DNA of 64,000 bases from Notamacropus eugenii (Eukaryota > Chordata > Mammalia > Diprotodontia > Macropodidae). Shown here piece by piece: positions 1 to 10,803 of the stretch. The first letter of the stretch is position 1, and each line of letters begins with the position of its first letter. The notes beneath the pieces are model-generated. The model was not told where the DNA came from, did not search any database, and saw only the letters and a program-made list of their open reading frames with translations. The stretch covers positions 30,238,903 through 30,302,902 of the forward strand of contig NC_092878.1 in NCBI RefSeq assembly GCF_028372415.1, in the 5' to 3' direction. A program made the translations under genes and the position numbers.

Positions 1-790
1 AAGAATGAAGGAAGGGGCTGTATTTTTAGTGCCTGCTGTTTGTGGGTAACATAACTGAAAACTGTTGGATCTTTTCCCCTTTAGCTGAATGGCTGGTATT
101 CAGGAGCTTGCACCCACTCTTGCCAGGCTGCCCTCATGGAACTCCCTTTTTATGATGTGGGTGACTGGTTACTTGGCACCTGCCTGTCCCACTACAATTC
201 TTCATTATTGTCCAGCACTGATGTCCAGTCATCCAGCCCAACTGGCAGCCTTGGTGTCATTGGGTTATAGCAGAGAGGGTTTATTGATGAGACTTGACTG
301 GCGGGCTGGCTGTGAGCTTGTCAGGGCTTTACCACATTGTGAGTGAAAGTCTGCAGGCTAGGGGCTGGGTCTGGATGCTGCAAACCTGCTGGCATGGAGC
401 TGGCATTCAGACATTAATGAACGACAGTAGCAAGAATAATGGCCAGGGTCCCATCCTAGAAGGATTCTGCCAATGCCTCCCGAGAATGAGGACTTGGCTT
501 CAGTCGCTCTGAATCTTCATGGTGAGTTGTTGTAAGGAGAATTGTTTTAGGAGACTAAGCCCCCTGGATCTCTTGAGCCCACTCTCATTTTGGGAGATCT
601 CATTTGACCAATGGACACTCTGGGGCTCTAACCATTCTTTGGAAGTGGAAAACAAAGTAAGAAGATGCTTGTAGGGCCCTATTATGCTTGTGCTGGGCAT
701 CACTACCTGATCACAAGCAAATTATCTAACCTCTGTGGGCCTTAGTTTTCTCATCTGTAAATCGGGGATACTAGCCCTACATACTTCTTT
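1..790. other. SCG5 intron, no recognised feature
   Basis: The window opens inside the intron before the exon at 5503. No SINE, LINE or conserved protein motif is recognisable in the first 790 bases. The reading frame at 89-346 lacks any family resemblance and is not the missing SCG5 upstream exon. Confidence 0.6.
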
Positions 791-819
791 GGAATGGTGC
801 AGGTTTTCTTGCTAGTGTG

Positions 820-1165
820 CTCATGTTGTTCCTTTTGCCTTGACTCTCTACCAACCCCACTCCTTCTGCCCCAAACTCTCTTGATCCAGTTCTATCCATA
901 CTTCAAACCGCAGTTCAGATGTCATCTACTCCATGAAGCCTTCCCTGATGTCCAGTCAGAAGTCATCACTCTCACTTCTGAACTCCCAAAGTACTCTATC
1001 TTTAGTTGCACTCTTGTATTCTAATAATGATATTTATTAAACAATAACTTGCTAAGCACCTACTATGTGCACAGGGCTGTGTTAGGCACTGAGTTATATA
1101 GACAAATAATGTCCATAACTGATACCACACAGACTTTTAATAAGTGCTTGTTGAATGAATAAAAT
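820..1165 (+). mobile_element. L2 LINE 3' fragment
   Basis: A reading frame here contains FRCHLLHEAFPD, the hallmark of the L2 ORF2 C-terminus (CHLLREAFPDHP in mammalian L2). The 3' end shows the L2 tail with a TAAGTGCTTGTTGAATGAAT run near 1140. A short reversed tail (CACCTACTATGTGC) at about 1040-1100 looks like a second L2-type fragment lying inside it. Confidence 0.75.
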
Positions 1166-1199
1166 GACTAGCATGGTTTTACAAAGTACACTATGAACA

Positions 1200-1330
1200 T
1201 TAGTTAGTAAGTCAGTCACATTTCTTAAGCACTTTCTATCTGCCAGGCACTGTGCTAAACACTGGGAGTATAAAAAGAGGCAAAGGATAGTGCCTCCCTC
1301 ATGGATTGGCAGCTAGTTGTCATAATCTGA
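1200..1330 (-). mobile_element. L2-type 3' tail fragment
   Basis: The reverse complement carries the L2 tail signature; on the plus strand it reads CAGGCACTGTGCTAAACACT followed by a degraded form of the CTCATGGAG segment. Confidence 0.55.
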
Positions 1331-1331
1331 T

Positions 1332-1550
1332 AGAGCACTGGAGTCAGGAAGACTCATCTTCTTGAGTTCAAATCTGAAGTCAGATATTTACAAGCTGTGT
1401 GGCCCTGGGCAAATCACTTAACCTCTGTTTGCTTCAGTTTCTTCATCTGTAAAATGAGCTGGTAAAGGGAAAGGCAAACCACTCCAGTATCTTTGCCAAC
1501 AAAACCCCACATGGGGTCATGAAGAGTTGGATAGGACTGAACAAAAACAA
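1332..1550 (+). mobile_element. tRNA-derived SINE with RTE/Bov-B-like tail
   Basis: The head has GAGCACTGGAGTCAGGAAGA, then AGCTGTGTGGCCCTGGGCAA, CTCATCTGTAAAATGAGCTGG type sequence, and the tail CAAACCACTCCAGTATCTTT with GGGGTCATGAAGAGT. That tail resembles RTE/Bov-B LINE 3' ends, implying mobilisation by an RTE element. The 5' end is truncated. Confidence 0.8.
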
Positions 1551-1559
1551 ACCCTGTAG

Positions 1560-1770
1560 GAGCTCATTGTCTAATGGGATCATCTCATGATTTCATTTGA
1601 TCTTTACAACAGCCCTATGAAGAAGGTTCTAGTAATATCCCCATTTTACAGATGAGGAAGAGGAGGATCAGAGATGTTTTCACTCACCTGGGGTCATACA
1701 AGATAAGACTCAAACCCAAGTTGCTCTTAATACCAAGTTGAAGGCATTGTCCTCCATCGTGATTCTCTAG
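1560..1770 (-). mobile_element. MIR/CORE-SINE fragment
   Basis: The plus strand shows the reversed MIR pattern: ATTTGATCTTTACAACAGCC, CCCATTTTACAGATGAGGAA, then a degraded GGTCATACAAG. Old and diverged. Confidence 0.65.
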
Positions 1771-1860
1771 ATATCCTGTGCTATGGTTACTTGTGTATTT
1801 CCTTATCTTTACTAGTGAGAAAGCTTCATGAAGGCAGGACATTTTTCTTTTGCACTACTT
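1770..1860 (+). mobile_element. L2 3' end fragment
   Basis: Contains the AAGCTTCATGAAGGCAGGAC signature of L2 3' ends and is cut short by the next SINE. Confidence 0.45.
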
Positions 1861-1861
1861 T

Positions 1862-2106
1862 GGGAGGAAACTAGATGACTCAGTGGATAATAGAGTATTG
1901 GGTCTGGAGTCAGAAGATCTGAATTCAAATCTGGCCTCAGACACTTTCTAGCTGTGTGATCCTGGGCAAGTCACTTAATCTCTGTTTGTCATAATCCACT
2001 GGCGAAGGAAATGGCAAACCGCTCCAGTATTTTTGCCAAGAAAACCCCATGGACAGTATGGTTCACATGAAGAGCTTGACAGGACTGAATGAACAGCAAT
2101 GACAAA
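1862..2106 (+). mobile_element. tRNA-derived SINE with RTE/Bov-B-like tail, near full length
   Basis: Starts GGAGGAAACTAGATGACTCA, continues with GTCTGGAGTCAGAAGATCTG and AGCTGTGTGATCCTGGGCAA, and ends in CAAACCGCTCCAGTATTTTT and an AATGACAA tail. Same family as 1332-1550. Confidence 0.82.
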
Positions 2107-2109
2107 CTA

Positions 2110-2480
2110 CCTTGGACAGATTAAGAAATTGATAATGTATGTGTTGTTTTTTAATGAAGTAAGTCAAAATCAAAAATGTGGAAACATTTTGCAAAAACTG
2201 AAAACACTGTATAACTAGAAGAATTGCAAAATAAAGAGAGAGTAGAGCTCAGCATTACTACCTTTTTTCACTTCCTCCTTTATAGGCTGGTAGTGTCCTT
2301 ATAGAGATTACTTGGGCTTTCATAAAACACAGTCCTCAGGGCTTCACATATCCCTAGAAAATGAATGGACTTGTGAATAGTGTCCTTTCTATACTGTATG
2401 TTCCTGTTAGAAGCTCTAAATTAGAAAGGGGAAGGCGGTCACATTAACAGAAGTTGTAACTTCCCACCTAACAGAGATCC
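2110..2480. other. SCG5 intron, unassigned
   Basis: I see no repeat or coding signal in these AT-rich bases. Confidence 0.5.
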
Positions 2481-2484
2481 AATA

Positions 2485-2722
2485 ACAAAAAACGTTAGTA
2501 TTTATCAAGCATCTTAAAATTTCCTAGCATTTTGCAAATATTATCTTACGTTTCCTTACAGCAACTCTGAGAGACCGGTGTTATTACTGTTATTGCTACC
2601 ATTATACAGATGAGAAACTGTGACTTGCCCAGGGTCATATATCTAGTAAATGTCTATCTAAGGCTGGATTTGAACTCAGATCTTCCTGACTCCAGGTCCA
2701 GCATTTTATCCACTGAGCATCA
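2485..2722 (-). mobile_element. MAR1-type CORE-SINE
   Basis: The plus strand reads the reversed CORE-SINE pattern: AGCATTTTGCAAATATTATC, ACAGATGAGAAACTGTGACT, CAGGGTCATATATCTAGTAA, TTTGAACTCAGATCTTCCTG, and finally ATTTTATCCACTGA, the reversed tRNA-related head. Confidence 0.8.
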
Positions 2723-3057
2723 CAGGATGGGTCCATGTAGTATAGAGGCAAATGGCTTAGCCCTCTCAATGATCCAGGTGGTTCATACTCATGACCCAAT
2801 CTCTTATTGTATTGAAAGTTGTACAAAAATTTGACCACCAACTAATGACTTTTTTTTTTTTAGCCATAGCAATTTATGAAACTGTTTGCCAACGGTTGGA
2901 GAAATGATCATTATCAGTAGGGGGTGTATTTACACTAAATAAAATCTTGATTCCTTAAAATGTTGAGATAGGATAATGATTGATACTATTCTGCTTACCT
3001 CATAGAGTTATTTTAAGGATGTGAAGAAAACAATGAAAAAATATTTATTGCTATACA

Positions 3058-3376
3058 ATGGGTTTGCCCTTCATTCCCGAAGAAGACCATGCCATCAGAG
3101 AAATAATGACATGACTTGCACTTGACTTTGATTTGAGTGAGGGAGGGCTGTGCAGGTCACCAGCCTCACTTCTCCTCCAGAGCCATCTGAATCCAGTAAC
3201 TAGATATTCATCAGGATGACTGGAGATGACCCAGAATGAGGCAGTTGGGGTTAAGTGACTTGCCCAAGGTCACACAGCTGGTGAGTGTCAAGTGTCTGAG
3301 GTGAGATTTGAACTCAGGTCCTCCTGACTCCTGCACTGGTGCTCTATCCACTGCATCACCTACCTGCCCCTACAGA
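3058..3376 (-). mobile_element. WSINE-like marsupial SINE
   Basis: The reversed element runs from its 3' tail (GCCCTTCATTCCCGAAGAAG) through GTGAGGGAGGGCTGTGCAGG and ATATTCATCAGGATGACTGG to the reversed tRNA-like head (GTGCTCTATCCACTGCATCA). It interrupts an older CORE-SINE whose remainder continues at 3378-3478. Two relatives lie at 58783-59078 and 61315-61515. Confidence 0.8.
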
Positions 3377-3377
3377 T

Positions 3378-3478
3378 AGTAAGTAACTTGCCCAAAGAAA
3401 CAAAAGTACTAGGCAGCTTAAGAGACATTTAAACTCAGGTCTTCTGATTCCAAATGCCCTACTCTTTTCACTACATCA
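3378..3478 (-). mobile_element. Remnant of CORE-SINE interrupted by WSINE-like copy
   Basis: Reversed CORE-SINE sequence (AGTAACTTGCCCAAAGAAAC, TTTAAACTCAGGTCTTCTGA) directly abuts the preceding SINE. Confidence 0.55.
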
Positions 3479-3629
3479 TTCTGCCTGCTTTTACTTCCTT
3501 CAAATCCAGTTCTGACATTATCCTTTCCATGAAGTCTCAAGTGATTTTTCCCTTCTTGAATCTCTGTCTGGATCTCTCCTAGGAATGAATCCCAACACTA
3601 ATTTGGATCAAAGGGGGCAGGGGGGAGGG

Positions 3630-3872
3630 AGCATTTCTTAGGTGCCTACTATGTTTCAGAAATTATAAGGGCTTTACAAATGTTATCTCATTTGATCCTC
3701 ACAACAACAGTGCGAAGTAGGTGCTATTATTATTCCCATTTTAAAACTCAGAAAATGGAGGAAGATAGAGGTCAAATGACTTGTCTAGGGATACACAATT
3801 AATATCTGAGGCCAAATTTGAACTCAGGTCTTCCTGACTCCAGACCCAATGCTCCATCTACCTAGCTGCCTG
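3630..3872 (-). mobile_element. MAR1-type CORE-SINE
   Basis: Reversed CORE-SINE: CTTAGGTGCCTACTATGTTT, ATTTGATCCTCACAACAACA, TTTGAACTCAGGTCTTCCTG and TCTACCTAGCTGCCTGA at the head end. Near full length. Confidence 0.82.
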
Positions 3873-4045
3873 ATTATTACATCTGAAAGGGGCTTAATAA
3901 CAATTCCAATCCTATTTTACAGAAGAGAAAACTGAGGTAAATGAAGTGATTTCCCTGTGGTCACACAGGTAATGAGTAGCCCAGCTAGATTTTGAATTCA
4001 TGTCTTTGACAGAAAAACTAGCGCTCTTTCTATTAAACTAATCGA
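3872..4045 (-). mobile_element. MIR-like SINE fragment
   Basis: Reversed MIR pattern with TATTTTACAGAAGAGAAAAC and GTGGTCACACAGGTAATGAG. Diverged. Confidence 0.55.
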
Positions 4046-4049
4046 CTGT

Positions 4050-4230
4050 GGAAATGAAGACCCATGAGGAAAGACTAAATTAAATAATATTGTTTATCCT
4101 GAGGAAGAAAATAACAAACGATGATTTATGGTTTTTATGAAGGTAGGCCAAAGAGAAATGGGATTTAGTTGGAGCACCAAGGATTTTATCTACCTAGAGA
4201 ACAATGATCCAAAAGGTGGGTGAAGGAGGC
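4050..4230 (+). mobile_element. CR1/L3 LINE fragment (tentative)
   Basis: Sequence such as ATGAGGAAAGACTAAATTAA resembles the 3' region of CR1/L3 elements. Strongly decayed. The bases to about 4680 are unassigned intron. Confidence 0.35.
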
Positions 4231-4689
4231 TCTTGGGATCTTTTTCCCTTGATGTGTTTCAGGTTAGATCAACTTTCATTTGCCTTTGGTATTTTAAGTG
4301 TGTGCTCATTGGGAAGCAAGGGAAGAGGTGGTATGGCTTCTTAGAGGCCTTTTCTATTTACAATGTGAGGTTTGTAAGGATGAACCTGAGTCATCAAGAC
4401 CAAGATTAAATTGTATTGTCTTCTCTTGCTTAAGGAGGCAGAGAAAAGATCCCTTTGCCTCTCAATCAATGATTTTATTAATACAACACAAAATCTCTAA
4501 GTTTGTGGAAGATGTGGTATAGAATCAGTTGGGGCTGGTCCAGAAAAAGTTTTCTGAGAGAATAGGACTTGTTTTGGTTTTCAAAAGGCATCAGGAGAGG
4601 AGTGTGCTGCTAAAAGTTTAATTAATAATTGTCTCTCCAGAAAAAAAACCATACAAACAATACACTAAATTTAATCTGTATTTTTTAAA

Positions 4690-5235
4690 AAAGAAGTTTT
4701 TACTGATGTCTTCTGTTTTGTACATCATCCTAGTTATCTCAAGTATCCTTCTCTTTTATTCAAGTCCTCTTTGATCTTTGTAATTTTGTTACATTCACTC
4801 AATTTTTCCATTTACGTTGTTGTGGTTACTGTGTATGTTGTTTTCTTGATTCTGTATCAGTTCCTGTTGATCTTCCCAGGCTTCAATGTATTTATCACAC
4901 TTATCATTTCTTACAGCATAATAATAGTTCGTTACTACAATTCTCCAATGAATGGTCATCTACTTTGTTTCCAATTCTTTGCTATCACAAAAAGTGCTGC
5001 TGTAAATATTTTGGTGTTTTTGGGGAGTTTTCTTCTTATTAATGGCTTCCTTAGCATATAAATCCAATAATGGAGTCTTTGGTTCAAAGAGCATGGACAC
5101 TGTAGTCACTTTACTTGCATTATTCCAAATTGCTTTCCAAAATGGTTGTATTATTTCACAGCTCCACCAACAATGTGTTAGTATACCTGTCATTACACAG
5201 CCTCTCCAGCATTGATTATTGTCATTTTTGTCATC
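4690..5235 (-). mobile_element. L1 LINE fragment, ORF2 C-terminal end
   Basis: On the minus strand the frame at 4960-5193 shows HCWWSCEIIQPFWKAIWN, the conserved cysteine/tryptophan-rich end of L1 ORF2 (HCWW-C-LIQPLW). The rest of the ORF2 end and 3' region lies towards 4690. It is older than the L1 copies at 12.6 and 33 kb. Confidence 0.85.
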
Positions 5236-5502
5236 TTTGTCAATTTAATCTACATTATTAGCATTTTCTAACACTTTCGTCTAAATTATCTACAGAACAA
5301 TAAATCAAGCTGTGAATAATATTTGCCAATTTGCAAAGTATACATATTCACACTGATAATTTAACATTCATCTCTCAAAAGCCTATTTAAACTGGCTCCA
5401 GCACATCCTTGAAGAGGGAACACAGTCTTGTTGAGAAGTAAGTGTCTATTTTTCTGGGCTCCTTATCTACATCCATCTGAGGATGTTTTGTATTCCTTAC
5501 AG

Positions 5503-5652
5503 GTGGTGCCCATGAAGGTCCGCAGCATTTGGGTCCTTATGGTAACATCCCTAACATTGTGGCTGAACTGACTAGTGACAACATCCCCAAGGACTTCAGT
5601 GAGGACCAGGGCTATCCAGATCCTCCAAATCCCTGCCCCATTGGAAAAACAG
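5503..5652 (+). CDS. SCG5: SCG5 coding exon, human residues 77-125
   Basis: The exon opens after ...TTCCTTACAG and closes before GTAATG. Its first two bases complete the Gly-76 codon, 49 full codons follow (GAHEG... to ...PIGKT), and a final G is split to the next exon. It holds the PDPPNPCP segment that the family uses to bind PC2. Differences from human recalled by eye are Leu to Pro after HEG, Phe to Tyr in LGPFGN, Gly to Ser in ELTGDN and Val to Ile in NPCPVGK; the rest matches. No stop interrupts the frame. Confidence 0.96.
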
Positions 5653-8600
5653 GTAATGGGCAAGCATACTGATGTGTTCCCAGGGAGAAATAGATTTGAG
5701 ATTGTAAGCAATTGAAACTTAAAAGTGCTAATGGTAAGCATTGAGAATTACTAACAGTTCAATTCTACTGGGTAGCCCTGTGTTAGAAAGTGAAGAGGCC
5801 AAGTGAATTTAATTTGGCATACGTATATCAGTCATGAGGCCCAGATATATAAAATTATTTTGCCAATATTTTCTCTCACTCTCCCTCTCCCATTGTTCAG
5901 TCATGTCAGACTCTTCTTGACTGTTCATGAGGTTTTCTTGGCAAACATACTTACGTGATTTACCATTTTGTTCTCCAATGGATTAAAGCAGAGGTTAAGT
6001 GACTTGCCCAGGGTCACACAGTTAAGAAGTATCTAAAGTTAGATTTGAAGTGGTCTTCCTGACTCCAGGACCAGTGCTCTGTCCACTGAGCTATCTAGCC
6101 GTCCCTCTTTTAGCTGCCCTCAATTATCTCCCCATTCTCCTTAACTTAAAAAGAAATCTTCATCACCCCCTCCCTCCAAATTCCTCCAAAATATCTTTCC
6201 CTTTTCCCACATAAGACACAGACAACTCAAGATTATCTACTCTCAGGATTATCCACACCCATTCATTTCTCCTACTTTCCCCCCGCAACTACCAGCCCTA
6301 GCATCCAGTTAGCCCCTCCCTTTGCAGGAGGTGGGGGCGGTGGGAGGAGCAAAATGCCAACAATTTAAGATCTATTAGACTGTAAATTTTTGGGGACAGG
6401 AATTGTCTTTTGCCTCTTTTTGTACCCCAGCCCTTGGCACAATGCCTGACACATGGTAAGTGCTTAATACATGTTTATTGATTGATTGATCTATGTAGAG
6501 CTGGAAGGGACCTCAGGGCCCATGTAATTGACTTCATTTCTAGATGAGGACATTGAAACAGTGAAAGTGACTTGCTCAAATTCGTACATGTGGCACCACA
6601 GAGATACAAAATGGTTTCAATTCCATCATCTCACTGAATATTTATTATTATTGCTATCCTAATGTAATAGATAGGAGACGAGGCTCATCTAAGATCATAT
6701 AGTAAATAGAAGAGTAGGACTGTAGACTCTGGTATTCTTCCTACTGGTCCTCTTTGAGAACAAAGGACAAACAAGATTTTTTCTGTTACACCACAGCACT
6801 TCTCTGAATTTAGTGTGGTAGAGTGGAAAGAGACATAGCTTTGGAGTCAGAGGACCTAGGTTCAAATTCAGCCTTATACATCCTTGGGTAAAGCCACTTC
6901 AATTCTGTGGACTGTGGTTTTCTTCTCTATAAAATGAGGGGGTTGGATGAGATGGCTTCTGATGCCCCTCCAGTTTATAGATCTGTGATTTTATTTGCCC
7001 AATATAGATTAAGCAAAAAATCCAACTGTCAGTTCGAATACATTTTAACAGTTCTGATAAAAAAATCAGAAATGGAAGCCTGCTAAAATATTTTGAAATA
7101 TTTCAGTTTAACTCCTTCCTTTCCCTCTCTGCTTTCTCCCCTCAGGTCTTCATACACTGTTTCTATGGATAATAGTGAGAGGCCTAGCATACTAGTGTTT
7201 CCTATTAAAGTTGTCCTGGACCATGTTCCTCATAACTGTCATTCTTCTTAAGACATGGTAATTTCTTAATTACCAGAATGGGCTTGCATCCTGATAGACC
7301 AATGATAGGATTGGTAGCCCTGGCCTGAGGACCCCTCTGCCCCTACTTTCAGGCTCTGTTTAAAGGGAGACCTTTGTTTTTAAGCTATCACTCAGTGACT
7401 AAGGATAGAATTCCCCATTTCCTTTTCTCTGCTTTTTAACGTAACATGCAAAGAGCTACCACCTGCTATTTCTAACTCAATTTAGGATAAAATGTTTTGT
7501 CTACATATGGACCGAGTTGGAACCCAGTTTAATCTGGTTACCTGCTAGGGTTCATCACTTTCAGGGACAAATCTGTACTTTCAATAACTCATGGATTGTG
7601 TGAAAAGGAATCCAGAGTTGGGCAGGGAGGCTGAGCGTTAGGTTCTAATAGGGTATCAACATGCCTGAATACAGCTAACCTTGTTTCTTGGTGGTGCAAA
7701 TTCCTCATTATTGAAATAATTGATTTCACTGATGTTTGGTGTTATTTCAAGCATGACAGAGAGATCAGGAAAAAGTCTCAGGGATTCCATAGGGGATGTT
7801 GAGGAGTAGACTTTGGACTTTGCTGCCTCATGAAAATCCCTTCTGGGCTAGAGCTACTAGAGAAGGTACTGAGATGGTGCAGCAATCATATGTCCTGGAA
7901 AATCTAGGAAGGAAAGAAAGTGTACTTTTAACAAGACTTTACAAAAGGAATATCTTCTATCAGACCATGTGTCTTGGGTTTTTGTTGTTGTTGTTGTTAA
8001 AAAACATGGTCACTGTAACTAACGAGAATCTAAGTGATTGCGTGTGGCAAAGCAATGTGGGTCTGCCGGCGCAGTGAAAAATTAGATTTGAAAATAGGAT
8101 TGCAGGAAAACCTGAATCACTGCATGGCTCAGATCATTTCAGCCACATATTATTTGCTTGTATAATTTTAGATTCAGGGAGAGGAAAGACGTGTACCAAG
8201 TTTAAGGAACAACATTCCCCAGGGGCAGCTGGCTGGATTGATTAGACACAGCAGAGGGCCTTATTCAGGTATTTAGAAGGAGTGAGTTCAGAGTGAAACA
8301 TTTTGGGTTTGAATCCTCCCCATCCCTTCCATGTCTCCAAATTCTACCCATCTTTCAAGGCTCGGCTCAAGTTTTACATGCTTCACAAAGTATCAAATCC
8401 TCAGTCTGGCATTTAGACTCACTTTAGTCTGGCTCTCAACTACCTTTCTAGGCTTATTTCATAATATTCCCCCTCAAATACTCTCCTTTCTGGGCAAATT
8501 GGCCTGGTGTATGACATTCTGGCTTTCACCTCTGTACCTCTGCTCTGGTGGTCTGCCATGTCTGGAATGTTCTCCCTCCCTTCCTCTGCTTTGTAGGATC

Positions 8601-10757
8601 CCTAGCTTGCTACAAAGCACAACTTAAGGGCCACTTTTTACGTGAGGACTTTCTTGACCGTCACTGCAGTTGTTAGAACTCTCTGCATCTTGAAATTGCT
8701 TTGTATTTCCTTTCCTTTTCCTTGTCCTCCTTCTGTCCTTCCCCCAATGGAATATAAGTTCCTTGAATAAAGGAAATGTTTAGTTTTTTTCTTGGCATCC
8801 CTAATACCTAGTAGAGTGGTCTGCACATAGAAGGCATTTAACACATGTTTCTTGAACTAAATTTATAGTACATAGATCTCTTTTTCTGAATTTCTCAGTT
8901 TCTTATTCCTTGTATTCTCATTTTGGACTTAATCATATACTTCATGTTATTTTTTCGTGATAAATGAGTTGAATTCTACATGTATCATTGAAAGGTTACT
9001 ATGTGTAAGGCCTTGCTAGAAGAGGGTTATGTGACACATTCACTTTTGATCTGTGAACAGAAGAGGGGAACACAAGTACTGAAGTCATAGTAATTCAAAT
9101 AAGTCAAGTCAGCAAGTATTTATGTTCCGGTCATGTGGAAAAAAAAATGACTAAGACACAACTCCGGTTCTCAAGAAACAGTTCTGATGGACATTCTCAA
9201 AAAAAATTAGGAAAACAATACAAAGTGTTATCAACAGAATGTAAGCTTTATGTTCCCTGTTAGTCTTTGCATATGTAGCACATTGCCTGGTCTAAAGTTG
9301 GTACATAATAAACGTTTATTCATTGTTTGATATCATTCGGTGCTAGACTGTATGGTATAGACCATAAATATGGATGTCCGAGAAGGAAGAGGTCAGTATG
9401 GGCTATGGTATAAGCCCCAAGTCTCAGCTTTTAGACCTCCATGCATCCAATATACTATTCTGGAAATTTAGTCTTTAATTTAAGGAAAATTTATCCTTTA
9501 ATTCTCTCAATTTGCTTTCTGCGTCATTGTGGAAATGTAGGGAAATCCTCATCTATGTTGTTTCCTGGCCACAGAGATAATATATTAAATTCTGTGGTTG
9601 GTATCTCAATTATCTGACTCCTACTCCTACGTTCTCATGACCCCAGTGGGCTCCCACCCTTCAGCATCACCCAGGAAATCACTTCCAGTAAAGAATTAGA
9701 ATCCACTCCACAAAGTTATCATCCAAAAAATGTGTCTGAGCACCTATTTTTACTATAATCTTCTCCATTCCTACCAGCGTGACATACTGATGGTTGCAGA
9801 TGTAGGGGTTAGATAACGTTCCCAGTCAGGAGATCTGAACACTGAGCAGACGCAGTAGAGCTGCATTAGAGATCTTTTGGTATGCTAATGACTTCCACAT
9901 TAGGTTCATACAGTGGAGAGGCCTTGTGTGCGTTTCAGACTGCCTTCTGGAAAGACTTGGAAATACTCCAAGAAACGAGACACAGGACATACCTGGCTGA
10001 TTGTAAATAGGCGCGCATTTTCAGCACTTATTTGATGTCTCATCAGTCTTTTGAAAACTGGTCTTCACTCCTCCCCTCAGCTTCCCATGCAACCCAGACT
10101 CCTTATGTTCTTTTCTGGTTGTCTAAGGCACATAAAAGATAGGCAGAATGAATCATCTCCAGAGAATCGTAAGATCCAGAGGGGCTTTGGAGAGTGCTGA
10201 GGCTAAGGAAACTTTGTCCTCCTCTTAGCAAGGAGGGGATGGAGTATAGATGTGAAATGAGGAATATATAACATGGAAAATATGTTAATTTATTTGACTG
10301 GACGTATTTGTTACAAGGGAGAGTTCCATGGAGGGAAGTCCTTGAGGGGTGATAGTGATGTTTTAAAAAGGCATCAATAAAACATTTACAAAAAGGAAAA
10401 ACGATTTTGAAGACACTGTTTCTGAATGATAGTGTGGTCTAGTTAGAGAGTTGACCTTTGATTTAGTAAGACCTGAGTTCAAGTCTTGCCTTAGACCCCA
10501 GATTAGTAAACAGATATACCATACCCACTGAATATAGAATGGGTGTGTGTTAGACTAATGTCTGCCCAAGCCTGTTGCTTAACCACTGAGTGCCTCAGGC
10601 AGCTCCCACAGAGGATGTCATTCTACATCCTTGGAAGGAATGTCCAGGTTAGGCACTGCCCTACCAAGATGAAACCACAGATCTGAACCGAAAATTCAAA
10701 CAAGAAAATCAGAGCCTATAGCACCAGTCATGCTGGAACAGCCATTAGCCCAACACA

Positions 10758-10803
<46 letters not shown>

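Noticed and set aside
89-346. 85-residue frame near the window start, preceded by TTTAG
   Set aside because: It does not match the missing SCG5 exons or any family I know, and codon use looks random.
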